From positions 1-40,455 of the forward strand of contig CAMCME010000009.1 of assembly GCA_945875925.1 (NCBI GenBank): a stretch of 40,455 nt of DNA. The letters are read 5' to 3'. The stretch comes from Rickettsia typhi. Its GTDB lineage: Bacteria; Pseudomonadota; Alphaproteobacteria; Rickettsiales; UBA1997. Under the pieces are notes generated by a model. It did no database searches and was not told the DNA's origin. It was given only the letters and a program-made list of their open reading frames with translations. Each line of letters starts with the position of its first letter. Positions within the stretch are counted from its first letter, which is position 1. The position numbers and the translations under genes are program-made. Below are positions 1 to 8,072 of the stretch, piece by piece.

Positions 1-91
1 TGAGATCCCTCACTTGCGTTCGGGATGACAGTTTGTATTTTTTATTCATAGTTGGATGAGTTCTTCATCCGATTTTTTTTATCTCTATCTC

Positions 92-2317
92 ATGCATAAA
101 TATCGCACTCACAATTGTTCAGAATTGAACAAAACTAATGTTGGACAAATAGTTAAACTTTCAGGCTGGGTTCATTCAAAACGTGATCACGGCAGTTTGA
201 TTTTTATTGATTTGCGCGATCATTTTGGGATTACTCAAATAGTTATTGATGTAGAAGCTTTTGTACATTCGCGTTCGGGAATTGTGGTTGAAGGTTTAGA
301 TCAAAATCATTGGTTAACTCAGATTTCTTCTATCAAACTTGAATCCGTGGTAACAATTGAAGGATTAGTTGCTGCGCGCGCTCAAGAGGTTGTAAACCCC
401 AATATTAAAACTGGAGAAATCGAAGTACGTATCGAGAAATTTATAGTTGAATCCGCCGCCGAGCAAATTCCATTTCAAATCAACGACAACAACGAATATC
501 CCGAAGAAATGCGTTTAAAATATCGCTTTCTCGATTTACGTCGCGACAAAACTCACAAAAATATTGTGCTGCGTAGCAAAGTGATTTCGGCAATTCGCGC
601 CGAAATGACGGCGCAAGATTTCCTAGAAATCCAAACGCCAATTTTAACCGCTTCATCTCCGGAAGGTGCGCGTGATTATTTGGTTCCGGCGCGTTTACAC
701 CCGGGAAAATTTTATGCGTTGCCGCAAGCGCCGCAACAGTTTAAGCAACTTTTGATGGTTTCTGGTTTTAACCGTTATTTTCAAATTGCGCCATGTTTTC
801 GTGATGAAGATTTACGCGCAGATCGTGCGCCAGAATTTTACCAGCTTGATATGGAAATGTCGTTTGTAACCCAAGAAGACGTGTTTGGCGCGATTGAACC
901 GGTTTTAAAAACAATATTTAAAAAATATGGCGTGAAGAAAACTTCTGACGAAGATTTTGTAAATATTAAGTATGAAGATGCGATGTTGAAATATGGAATT
1001 GATAAGCCTGATTTGAGAAATCCGATTATCATAACGGATGCTACCGAAATTTTCCGCGGTTCAGAATTTTCAATTTTTGCTAAGCAAATAGAGCAGGGCG
1101 CAACAATACGTGCGATTCCTGCACCGAAATGCGCCGCGCAACCAAGATCATTTTTTGACAAAACTATAGAATTCGCGCAACAAAACGGCGCGAAAGGTTT
1201 GGCTTATATTATTTTCGATGAAAACGGCGAAGGTAAAGGCCCGATCGCAAAATTTTTAACTGCTGAAAAATTAGCTGAACTTAAAAAAACTGCCGGTTTA
1301 GAAAATGGCGATGCAGTATTTTTCTCATGCGGCAAAAAAACTGAAGCGGCGAAAATCGCGGGTGTTGTAAGAATTAAGCTCGGAAATGATTTAAAATTAA
1401 TTGATGAATCAATTTATAAATTCTGCTGGATCGTTGATTTTCCGATGTACGAATTAGATGAACAAACTGGCAAAGTTGAATTTTCGCATAATCCATTTTC
1501 AATGCCGCAAGGCGGTTTGGAAGCTTTGAATTCACAAGATCCGCTCGCAATCAAAGCTTTTCAATATGACATTGTTTGCAACGGCGTGGAATTATCGAGC
1601 GGCGCAATTAGAAATCACAAACCAGAAATTATGTATCGCGCTTTTGAAATTGCGGGTTATGGCGCGGAAGTTGTGGAAAAACAATTTGGCGCAATGTTAA
1701 ACGCTTTCAAATTTGGCGCGCCGCCGCACGGTGGTTTGGCTCCGGGAATTGATCGAATTGTGATGTTGCTGGCTGATGAACCAAATATCCGCGAAGTAAT
1801 TCCCTTTCCAATGAATGGCAAAGCGCAAGATTTAATGATGAACGCACCAGCGAATGTTGCACAAAAACAACTGAAAGAATTAAACGTAGAATTAAGTAAA
1901 AAAGCAAAAGAGTTAATTGAAAAAGAAGAACCTTCAAAAAAAGTACAAGAAAATCTTAATGTTAAGGAGCAACTAATTAGGGATGCAAAAAATCTTTTAA
2001 TAGAAAAATGGTGTTCTTGTATTCCAGAAGAACAAGATAAATTTCTTAAAGAATTTAACGAACCAAAATCTAGTGAACTTAGGGCTAAAGGAATAAGAGG
2101 TCTTTGGAAATTTGAAGATCTAGATTTTTTTGAGCTTTCACACGCTAGTGGAGAATTGCCAAGACCCTTATCAATAATATCAAATCTCAATTCGCCCATA
2201 AGACCAACGACTGAAATTATTTTGCAGAATAGAAGCTCTGTGCGCATTTCTAGCATACATGACTCGGGTTACAGTAATCAATTATCAGAAATTTTGACAA
2301 AACTGCAAAAAACTTAA
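92..2317 (+). CDS. aspS: Aspartyl-tRNA synthetase with an unusual ~140-aa C-terminal extension
   Basis: [13 protein letters not shown] start (ATG at 92, not 56), [20 protein letters not shown] anticodon-binding domain, class II motifs [28 protein letters not shown] and [14 protein letters not shown]. The conventional enzyme ends around [11 protein letters not shown] (~nt 1893); an AT-rich extension follows to 2317. Confidence 0.95.
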   Translation: MHKYRTHNCSELNKTNVGQIVKLSGWVHSKRDHGSLIFIDLRDHFGITQIVIDVEAFVHSRSGIVVEGLDQNHWLTQISSIKLESVVTIEGLVAARAQEVVNPNIKTGEIEVRIEKFIVESAAEQIPFQINDNNEYPEEMRLKYRFLDLRRDKTHKNIVLRSKVISAIRAEMTAQDFLEIQTPILTASSPEGARDYLVPARLHPGKFYALPQAPQQFKQLLMVSGFNRYFQIAPCFRDEDLRADRAPEFYQLDMEMSFVTQEDVFGAIEPVLKTIFKKYGVKKTSDEDFVNIKYEDAMLKYGIDKPDLRNPIIITDATEIFRGSEFSIFAKQIEQGATIRAIPAPKCAAQPRSFFDKTIEFAQQNGAKGLAYIIFDENGEGKGPIAKFLTAEKLAELKKTAGLENGDAVFFSCGKKTEAAKIAGVVRIKLGNDLKLIDESIYKFCWIVDFPMYELDEQTGKVEFSHNPFSMPQGGLEALNSQDPLAIKAFQYDIVCNGVELSSGAIRNHKPEIMYRAFEIAGYGAEVVEKQFGAMLNAFKFGAPPHGGLAPGIDRIVMLLADEPNIREVIPFPMNGKAQDLMMNAPANVAQKQLKELNVELSKKAKELIEKEEPSKKVQENLNVKEQLIRDAKNLLIEKWCSCIPEEQDKFLKEFNEPKSSELRAKGIRGLWKFEDLDFFELSHASGELPRPLSIISNLNSPIRPTTEIILQNRSSVRISSIHDSGYSNQLSEILTKLQKT

Positions 2318-2326
2318 AAAAAATCT

Positions 2327-3448
2327 ATGGAACAAACCCAAAACCGCCTACAAAACTACATCGAAAAAGTTAAAGAAAGAGCGCAAAATTTTATCGGTTA
2401 TCCGGTTTCAATTGATTTTGATTATTCGGAATTAACCGAGTTGCTGAAATATCCGCTTAATAATCTTGGCGACCCTTTGATTGAATCGACTTACGATTTA
2501 AACTCGCGCTCAATTGAACGCGAAGTGGTACAATTTTTTGCCGAAATTTTTAAAGCGCCAAAAAATAATTCTTGGGGATATGTCACCAATGGCGGTTCGG
2601 AAGGCAATCTTTACGCGCTTTATTTGGCGCGCGAACTTTATCCCAAAGGAATTGTTTATTATTCCGAACATACGCATTATTGCATCAACAAGAATATTCA
2701 CTTGCTTAACATGCCATCAATTGTGATTCGTTCGCAAGAAAACGGCGAAATGGATTATCAAGATTTAAAAGAAGCCCTTCATCTACAACGCCAAAATCCG
2801 GCAATCATTATCGCCAATATTGGAACCACAATGACCGAAGCCAAAGACGATGTTTCTAAAATTAAAAAAGTTTTAAAAGAATCGGCAATTCGCAGCCATT
2901 ACATTCACGCCGATGGTGCGCTGGCGGGCACTTATTTGGCTTTGCTTGAAAAAGAGCCGCGTTTTGATTTTGAACAAGGAATTGATTCAATCGCCATTTC
3001 TGGCCACAAATTTATTGGCTCGCCAATTCCGTGCGGCGTGGTGATTGTGAAAAAAAATTACAGAGATCGCATTGGTCAAACCATTCCATATATTGGCACG
3101 CTAGACACCACAATTACTGGCTCGCGCAACGGCCACAGCCCAGTTTTTTTGTGGCACGCAATTAACAAATTAGGTCGCGAAGGCTTAAAAGCGCGCGCTC
3201 TAAAATGTTTTGAAGTTGCGGAATATGCGCTTGAAGAAATGAAAAAACTGGGAATTAAAGCTTGGAAAAACCCAAACGCTATTACGATAATTTTCCCAAA
3301 ACCCACAGAAGAAATTTGTGTTAAATGGCAACTGGCTTCTGACGGCGAATTTTCGCACATTATTTGCATGCCCGGAGTTACTAAAGAAAAAATCGACGAG
3401 TTTTTAAATGAATTGAAGGTTAGCAAGACGAAGCATAGCAAACTTTAA
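2327..3448 (+). CDS. hdc: PLP-dependent (group II) histidine decarboxylase
   Basis: Motifs IGYPVSIDFDY, SWGYVTNGGSEGNLYALYLARELYP, YYSEHTHYC, IIANIGTTM, HADGALAG, SGHKFIGSPIPCGVVI (PLP lysine) and SGSRNGHSP closely resemble Morganella-type HDC as I recall it. Confidence 0.88.
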   Translation: MEQTQNRLQNYIEKVKERAQNFIGYPVSIDFDYSELTELLKYPLNNLGDPLIESTYDLNSRSIEREVVQFFAEIFKAPKNNSWGYVTNGGSEGNLYALYLARELYPKGIVYYSEHTHYCINKNIHLLNMPSIVIRSQENGEMDYQDLKEALHLQRQNPAIIIANIGTTMTEAKDDVSKIKKVLKESAIRSHYIHADGALAGTYLALLEKEPRFDFEQGIDSIAISGHKFIGSPIPCGVVIVKKNYRDRIGQTIPYIGTLDTTITGSRNGHSPVFLWHAINKLGREGLKARALKCFEVAEYALEEMKKLGIKAWKNPNAITIIFPKPTEEICVKWQLASDGEFSHIICMPGVTKEKIDEFLNELKVSKTKHSKL

Positions 3449-3457
3449 TAATAATTT

Positions 3458-5881
3458 ATGACAAAAAATCCTAAACCATTCTTCCCTTTCAAAAATGTTT
3501 TTATTGCCAGCGATCCAGATAATTTAAAAAGTTTTAATGATAATCTTTCAAAGAAAATCATTGAAAAAATGCAGGAAGCTTTCGATTCGCACCTTTCTAA
3601 AGGTGAGTTTGAAAAATATGTTGAAACTGTGAATCAGATGATAACGCAGCTATTTCCAACTAATAATAAAATCACCATTCAAGATGTTGTTAATAATCCT
3701 AAATTAGCAGATTCTTTGAAAGAAATTTCTAATTGTTCGGTTCTTTCAAATTCATCAAAAACCGATCAAAACGGAATTCCGGTTTTAGATATTTTTTTCC
3801 CCCAGCCAAATTCTTCAGAAGATGCCAAATGTGAGTTTGGGCAATATATTTTTAACGAAGCGCCAAACGTTCTAGATGATGGATCTTATGTTTTTTCAAA
3901 TCTTAACCAGTTTTTTGCCAGAACTCTCTTTGGAAATCCTGCGCCCAGAGGTTTGGCTTGTGATATTGCGAATGTTGCTCCGCCACAAAATATTAATTAC
4001 GATCTAAATCTGACTTCTGATCAAACTTATAGTTATAATCAATATAAATGCACTTCACCCGCTTTCTTACAAAATTTTATTGCTACAATTGATCAAATTT
4101 CTGCCAATGTTGGCGGCAGACCTCATTTTGTTTATAACACAATTCAGGCGCATAATTCTTCAAAATTTCCTCATTACATCGGTTTTGATAAAGCTGATTC
4201 TGAATCTGAAGCGTCAGGATATGTTCAAGTGATTGATGAAAAATGGATGATGCATCTTCAAAGCGAACTTGGTTATGGAACTGGGGCAAATTTGCACATT
4301 GTAACTCATGAAACCTTGCATTGGTTGGGAATGGGTCATCCTCATGAAGTCGAAGTTACAAGAAAGTTTTTAGAAGAATGGAGTGTTAAAAATGGCGACC
4401 CTTCCCCGAGCGTTGCTTCTTATGGAGGAGATTATCTTTTTAAAGAAACTCTCAACGTACCAACTTTTGACCACAGAGTCAGGAATGATGATCGCTTCGC
4501 TTATCTTAGACCTTACGATGTTTTATTTCTTGAACAAAAAAGGCATGAAAAGTTACTTTGCATGGATCAAAGAAAAGAATTGGGTTTGGTGGTCGATCAA
4601 TCTTCGCTTTCAAGAAGTGCCGGACAACAATGCGCCTTTGATAATTATCAGGAGTTAAAAAATCATAGTTTTGATACCTTGTCAGAATCTTCGCAAAGAA
4701 TTTTAGCGCATTCTTTGAAGAGAGTTATGTGCATTGAAGTTCCGGTTATGTTAGCGTCAGAAGCAATAATACAGTGTTTTGGCGGAAGAGATTCAGATAA
4801 TCAGCAAAACTTGGATGAAGGCGAAGGTAATCCTGATACAAGAGGCAGAATACAAAAATTTATCACTTCAGAAAATGGCATCGCCGCAACAAAAAATTTA
4901 TTAAGAACCCTATGTAACATCGTTGCGATGGGAGTTAATCCAACGGTTGCTTCCTTCGCTCTGCAAACCGGAGTTCAAGTTGCTGCGGGAACTTTTAACC
5001 TAGTTGCGCAAAAAACCGGTCTTGACGAAAGCGAAGTTGCTAAAAGATTTAAGGAAACTTCGGAGTATATTTCTGAATATGTTCCCGAAGTTATCAGAAA
5101 AAATCTTTTTGGATTTGCGATGATTTGGGCTTTAAACAATATTCAATATTCAGATTATGTTGATGCCTTCACTAAAAATTGGTCGATAGCAGATAGTATT
5201 TATAACTCTAACGGCTCGTTAAATGATACTAAATTTATTCCCACTCCATCAATTACAACCGCTGAATCGATAATTACATCTTGCGTTGTTTCTCTTTTTT
5301 GTGCGGCACTTTCTACTGGATTAAAAATGTGTTTGAAAAAGACCGATTTAAGACAAAATCGTGTAGGTGTAGAGGAAGTTGATTTAGAACTAGGGGAGGC
5401 AGGAGGTTCAAATTCTGAGCAACCTGAGATTATTGAAGAAAAAAAAACCGATGTAGAAACAAATGAAAAATCATCAAGTGAAGTTGATAATAATCCGCCC
5501 GAAAATTCTTCTGAAGTTCTTGAAAAAAATTCTGAAGCAAGATCTGTATTACAATCTGAAGAAATAGAATCCAAAAAAACAGATGAAGAATCATTACCTA
5601 TAGGTGATCTGTATAAATATAAAGATTCTTCTGAAGTTCTTGAAAACAATTCCGAAACAAGATCTGTATTACAATCTGAAGAAATAGAATCCAAAAAAAC
5701 AGATGAAGAATCATTACCTATAGTTGATCTTTATCAATATAAAGATTCTTCTGAATTTTATGATAATCCGGAAGGGTTAAAGTCAAAAGTTAAAACAACT
5801 TCATCCGAAATCTCTAAAGCAAAAGCAGAACAAATTAATACAAATAAAAACGAGATCTTAGATCGAGGAGATAATTTCTAA
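3458..5881 (+). CDS. Putative metzincin-like zinc metalloprotease with predicted TM segment and acidic tandem-repeat C-terminus
   Basis: HETLHWLGMGH (residues 284-294, nt 4307-4339) matches HEXXHXXGXXH; SVASY (nt 4409-4423) sits at the Met-turn position; hydrophobic segment IITSCVVSLFCAALSTGL; 40-aa tandem repeat near the C-terminus. Confidence 0.7.
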   Translation: MTKNPKPFFPFKNVFIASDPDNLKSFNDNLSKKIIEKMQEAFDSHLSKGEFEKYVETVNQMITQLFPTNNKITIQDVVNNPKLADSLKEISNCSVLSNSSKTDQNGIPVLDIFFPQPNSSEDAKCEFGQYIFNEAPNVLDDGSYVFSNLNQFFARTLFGNPAPRGLACDIANVAPPQNINYDLNLTSDQTYSYNQYKCTSPAFLQNFIATIDQISANVGGRPHFVYNTIQAHNSSKFPHYIGFDKADSESEASGYVQVIDEKWMMHLQSELGYGTGANLHIVTHETLHWLGMGHPHEVEVTRKFLEEWSVKNGDPSPSVASYGGDYLFKETLNVPTFDHRVRNDDRFAYLRPYDVLFLEQKRHEKLLCMDQRKELGLVVDQSSLSRSAGQQCAFDNYQELKNHSFDTLSESSQRILAHSLKRVMCIEVPVMLASEAIIQCFGGRDSDNQQNLDEGEGNPDTRGRIQKFITSENGIAATKNLLRTLCNIVAMGVNPTVASFALQTGVQVAAGTFNLVAQKTGLDESEVAKRFKETSEYISEYVPEVIRKNLFGFAMIWALNNIQYSDYVDAFTKNWSIADSIYNSNGSLNDTKFIPTPSITTAESIITSCVVSLFCAALSTGLKMCLKKTDLRQNRVGVEEVDLELGEAGGSNSEQPEIIEEKKTDVETNEKSSSEVDNNPPENSSEVLEKNSEARSVLQSEEIESKKTDEESLPIGDLYKYKDSSEVLENNSETRSVLQSEEIESKKTDEESLPIVDLYQYKDSSEFYDNPEGLKSKVKTTSSEISKAKAEQINTNKNEILDRGDNF
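5505..5759 (+). repeat. 120-bp in-frame tandem repeat, two full copies plus a partial third
   Basis: ATTCTTCTGAAGTTCTTGAAA...GATCTGTATTACAATCTGAAGAAATAGAATCCAAAAAAACAGATGAAGAATCATTACCTATAG starts at 5505, 5625 and 5745 (partial); period 120 bp = 40 aa. Confidence 0.92.
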
Positions 5882-5883
5882 TA

Positions 5884-7080
5884 ATGCAAAACCAATTCTA
5901 CCTAACCCAAAAACTGCCGCCTTATATTTTTGCGGCGATGTATAAACTAAAAACCGAAGCGGCGGCGCGCGGTGTTGAAATTATTGATTTTGGAATGGGA
6001 ACTCCAGATTCTCCGCCACCACAATTTGTGATGGATCGCTTGGCTGATCTTTCAAAAGATGGAAAATTATTTGCTTATTCGGTGACTGGCGGAATTGAAG
6101 TTCTACGCGAAGCGATTTGCGATTATTATCAGCGTCGTTTTGGCGTTGCTCTTGAAGCTAAGTCTGAGGCCTTGGTAACAATTGGTGCAAAAGAAGGAAT
6201 TGCATCACTGGCAACTGCAATTTCTAGCCCGCAAAATTATTTTGTCGTGCCTTCTCCTGCTTACCCAATTCACACTTTTGCTTTCACACTTTCTAAAAGT
6301 AATGTGGTGCATTTGCCCGTAATTAAATCGAGCGAATTTTTGCGCGATTTCAAAAAATTTGTTGAAGAAAAAATTGCCAAAGGAGAGGACAAACCTTTGG
6401 CGGTGATTGTGAATTATCCATGCAATCCAACCACTGAAATTGTTGGTTTAGACTTCTATCAAGAAATGGTTGATTTTTGTAGAAGACATCAAATCTACAT
6501 CATTTCTGACATTGCTTACTGCGAACTTTATTTTGATGAAAAAGACAAGCCACATTCTATCCTTGAAATACATGGTGCCAAAGATATTGCGATTGAATTT
6601 TCTTCTGTTTCAAAAAGCTATTCTATGCCGGGATGTCGCGTGGGATTTGCGGTTGGAAACCCAACTTTGATTGATGCACTTTATCGCATTAAATCTTATT
6701 TAGACTACGGATCATTCAATCCGCTGCAAATGGTGGCGGTGGATGCGCTGTCAGAAAAAAGTGACGAATATTTAAAAAATCTGCGTCAACTTTATAAAGA
6801 ACGCGGCGAATTTTTATGCAATATTTTAGAAAAAGAACTTGGATGGCATGTTGAGAAACCTAGAGCCAGCATGTTTATTTGGACGCGTTTGCCAGAAAAA
6901 TTTGCCAATATGACATCTTTTGATTTTTGCAAAAAAATGATTCAAGAAGCTGGAGTTGTAATGACTCCGGGAAGTTCATTTGGTGCAAATGGTGAAGGTT
7001 TCGTTAGATTTTCTTTGATTCGCACTGAAGCGGAGATGAATAGAGCAGTAGCAGCTTTGAAGAGAGTTTTTTTTGAATAA
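5884..7080 (+). CDS. Class I/II PLP aminotransferase (AlaC / LL-diaminopimelate aminotransferase-like)
   Basis: IDFGMGTPDSPPPQFV, YPCNPTTEIV, ISDIAYCELYFDE, SVSKSYSMPGCRVGFAVGN, FVRFSLIRTE. Confidence 0.85.
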   Translation: MQNQFYLTQKLPPYIFAAMYKLKTEAAARGVEIIDFGMGTPDSPPPQFVMDRLADLSKDGKLFAYSVTGGIEVLREAICDYYQRRFGVALEAKSEALVTIGAKEGIASLATAISSPQNYFVVPSPAYPIHTFAFTLSKSNVVHLPVIKSSEFLRDFKKFVEEKIAKGEDKPLAVIVNYPCNPTTEIVGLDFYQEMVDFCRRHQIYIISDIAYCELYFDEKDKPHSILEIHGAKDIAIEFSSVSKSYSMPGCRVGFAVGNPTLIDALYRIKSYLDYGSFNPLQMVAVDALSEKSDEYLKNLRQLYKERGEFLCNILEKELGWHVEKPRASMFIWTRLPEKFANMTSFDFCKKMIQEAGVVMTPGSSFGANGEGFVRFSLIRTEAEMNRAVAALKRVFFE

Positions 7081-7105
7081 AAAATTCAATTAAAATCACC
7101 AACTG

Positions 7106-7843
7106 ATGATTAACTTTAAAATCCTAACAATTTTCCCCGATCTTTTCCCTGGGCCTTTAGCGGCATCAATCACGGGTGGGGCTTTAGAAAAAAACCTCTG
7201 GTCAATTGAAGCGATTAATATTCGCGATTATGCCAAAGATAAAAGAGGAACAGTGGATGATATGCCTTATGGCGGCGGGGCAGGTATGGTTTTGAAGGTG
7301 GATGTTTTGGCTGATGCGATTGAGTCCACCTTCGCTGAAGCTACGGCGGATTTAAAAAAGCCAAAAATAATTTATCTTTCGCCGCGTGGAAAAGTTTTGA
7401 CGCAAAAAATTGCGCGAGAATTGGCAGAAGAAAAAGAAATTATCTTGCTGTGTGGGCGCTATGAGGGAGTTGATCAGCGGGTTTTGGATGAATATGAAAT
7501 CGAAGAAATTTCAATTGGTGATTATGTTTTAAGTGGTGGTGAAATTGCCGCTTTTGTTTTGATTGATGCGGTGCTTAGAAATGTTGAAGGTGTTCTGGGC
7601 GCTGAAGAATCTCTGTCGGAAGAATCTTTCGGTGCGAAAGAAAATTCCCAGTTTGATAATTTGCTAGAATATCCACATTACACAAGGCCACAAGAATGGC
7701 GCGGTCGCGAGGTTCCTGAAGTTTTAACTTCGGGGCATCACAAGAAGATTAATGAATGGAGAAAAGAAAAAGCCATTGAGATTACGAAGAAAAATCGCCC
7801 AGATCTTTTTGAAAAATTTTTAAATAAAAAAACCGTCGGTTGA
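7106..7843 (+). CDS. trmD: tRNA (guanine-N1-)-methyltransferase
   Basis: ILTIFPDLFPGPL, DDMPYGGGAGMVLK, IYLSPRGK, LLCGRYEGVDQRV, SIGDYVLSGGE, PHYTRPQEWRG, LTSGHHKKINEWR. Confidence 0.96.
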   Translation: MINFKILTIFPDLFPGPLAASITGGALEKNLWSIEAINIRDYAKDKRGTVDDMPYGGGAGMVLKVDVLADAIESTFAEATADLKKPKIIYLSPRGKVLTQKIARELAEEKEIILLCGRYEGVDQRVLDEYEIEEISIGDYVLSGGEIAAFVLIDAVLRNVEGVLGAEESLSEESFGAKENSQFDNLLEYPHYTRPQEWRGREVPEVLTSGHHKKINEWRKEKAIEITKKNRPDLFEKFLNKKTVG

Positions 7844-7963
7844 GCGGAGTCGAAACCAAAGGATGGTTCCTGCTGCAGACTTTATAAAATGTGGATTTTT
7901 GCTTTTTTAACTCAGCGGCCGTGACCATCCGTTGGTTTCGACTCCGCTCTGGCCAGCGGTTTC
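7830..7963. repeat. Palindromic repeat family A, copy A1
   Basis: Arms ggttgagcggagtcgaaacca ... tggtttcgactccgctc, outer aaaccg/cggttt, inner ggatggttcctgctgc. Confidence 0.85.
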
Positions 7964-8072
7964 TTTATTTCTAATCCGCGCGGGCCAATGGTTGCGAAAA
8001 TAAAACTACTTGACGATTAAAATTACCTCACCAATTTTCTCTTAAGTTTTCTAAAAAATTACGGAGAAACTC

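Noticed and set aside
1657-2256. 199-aa minus-strand ORF opposite aspS (also 838-1161 and 1707-1937)
   Set aside because: Antisense to a confidently coding gene; low-complexity translation without family motifs; no independent evidence.
5200-5694. 164-aa minus-strand ORF opposite the protease repeat tail
   Set aside because: Mirror image of the tandem repeat on the plus strand; the plus frame is continuous with the protease.
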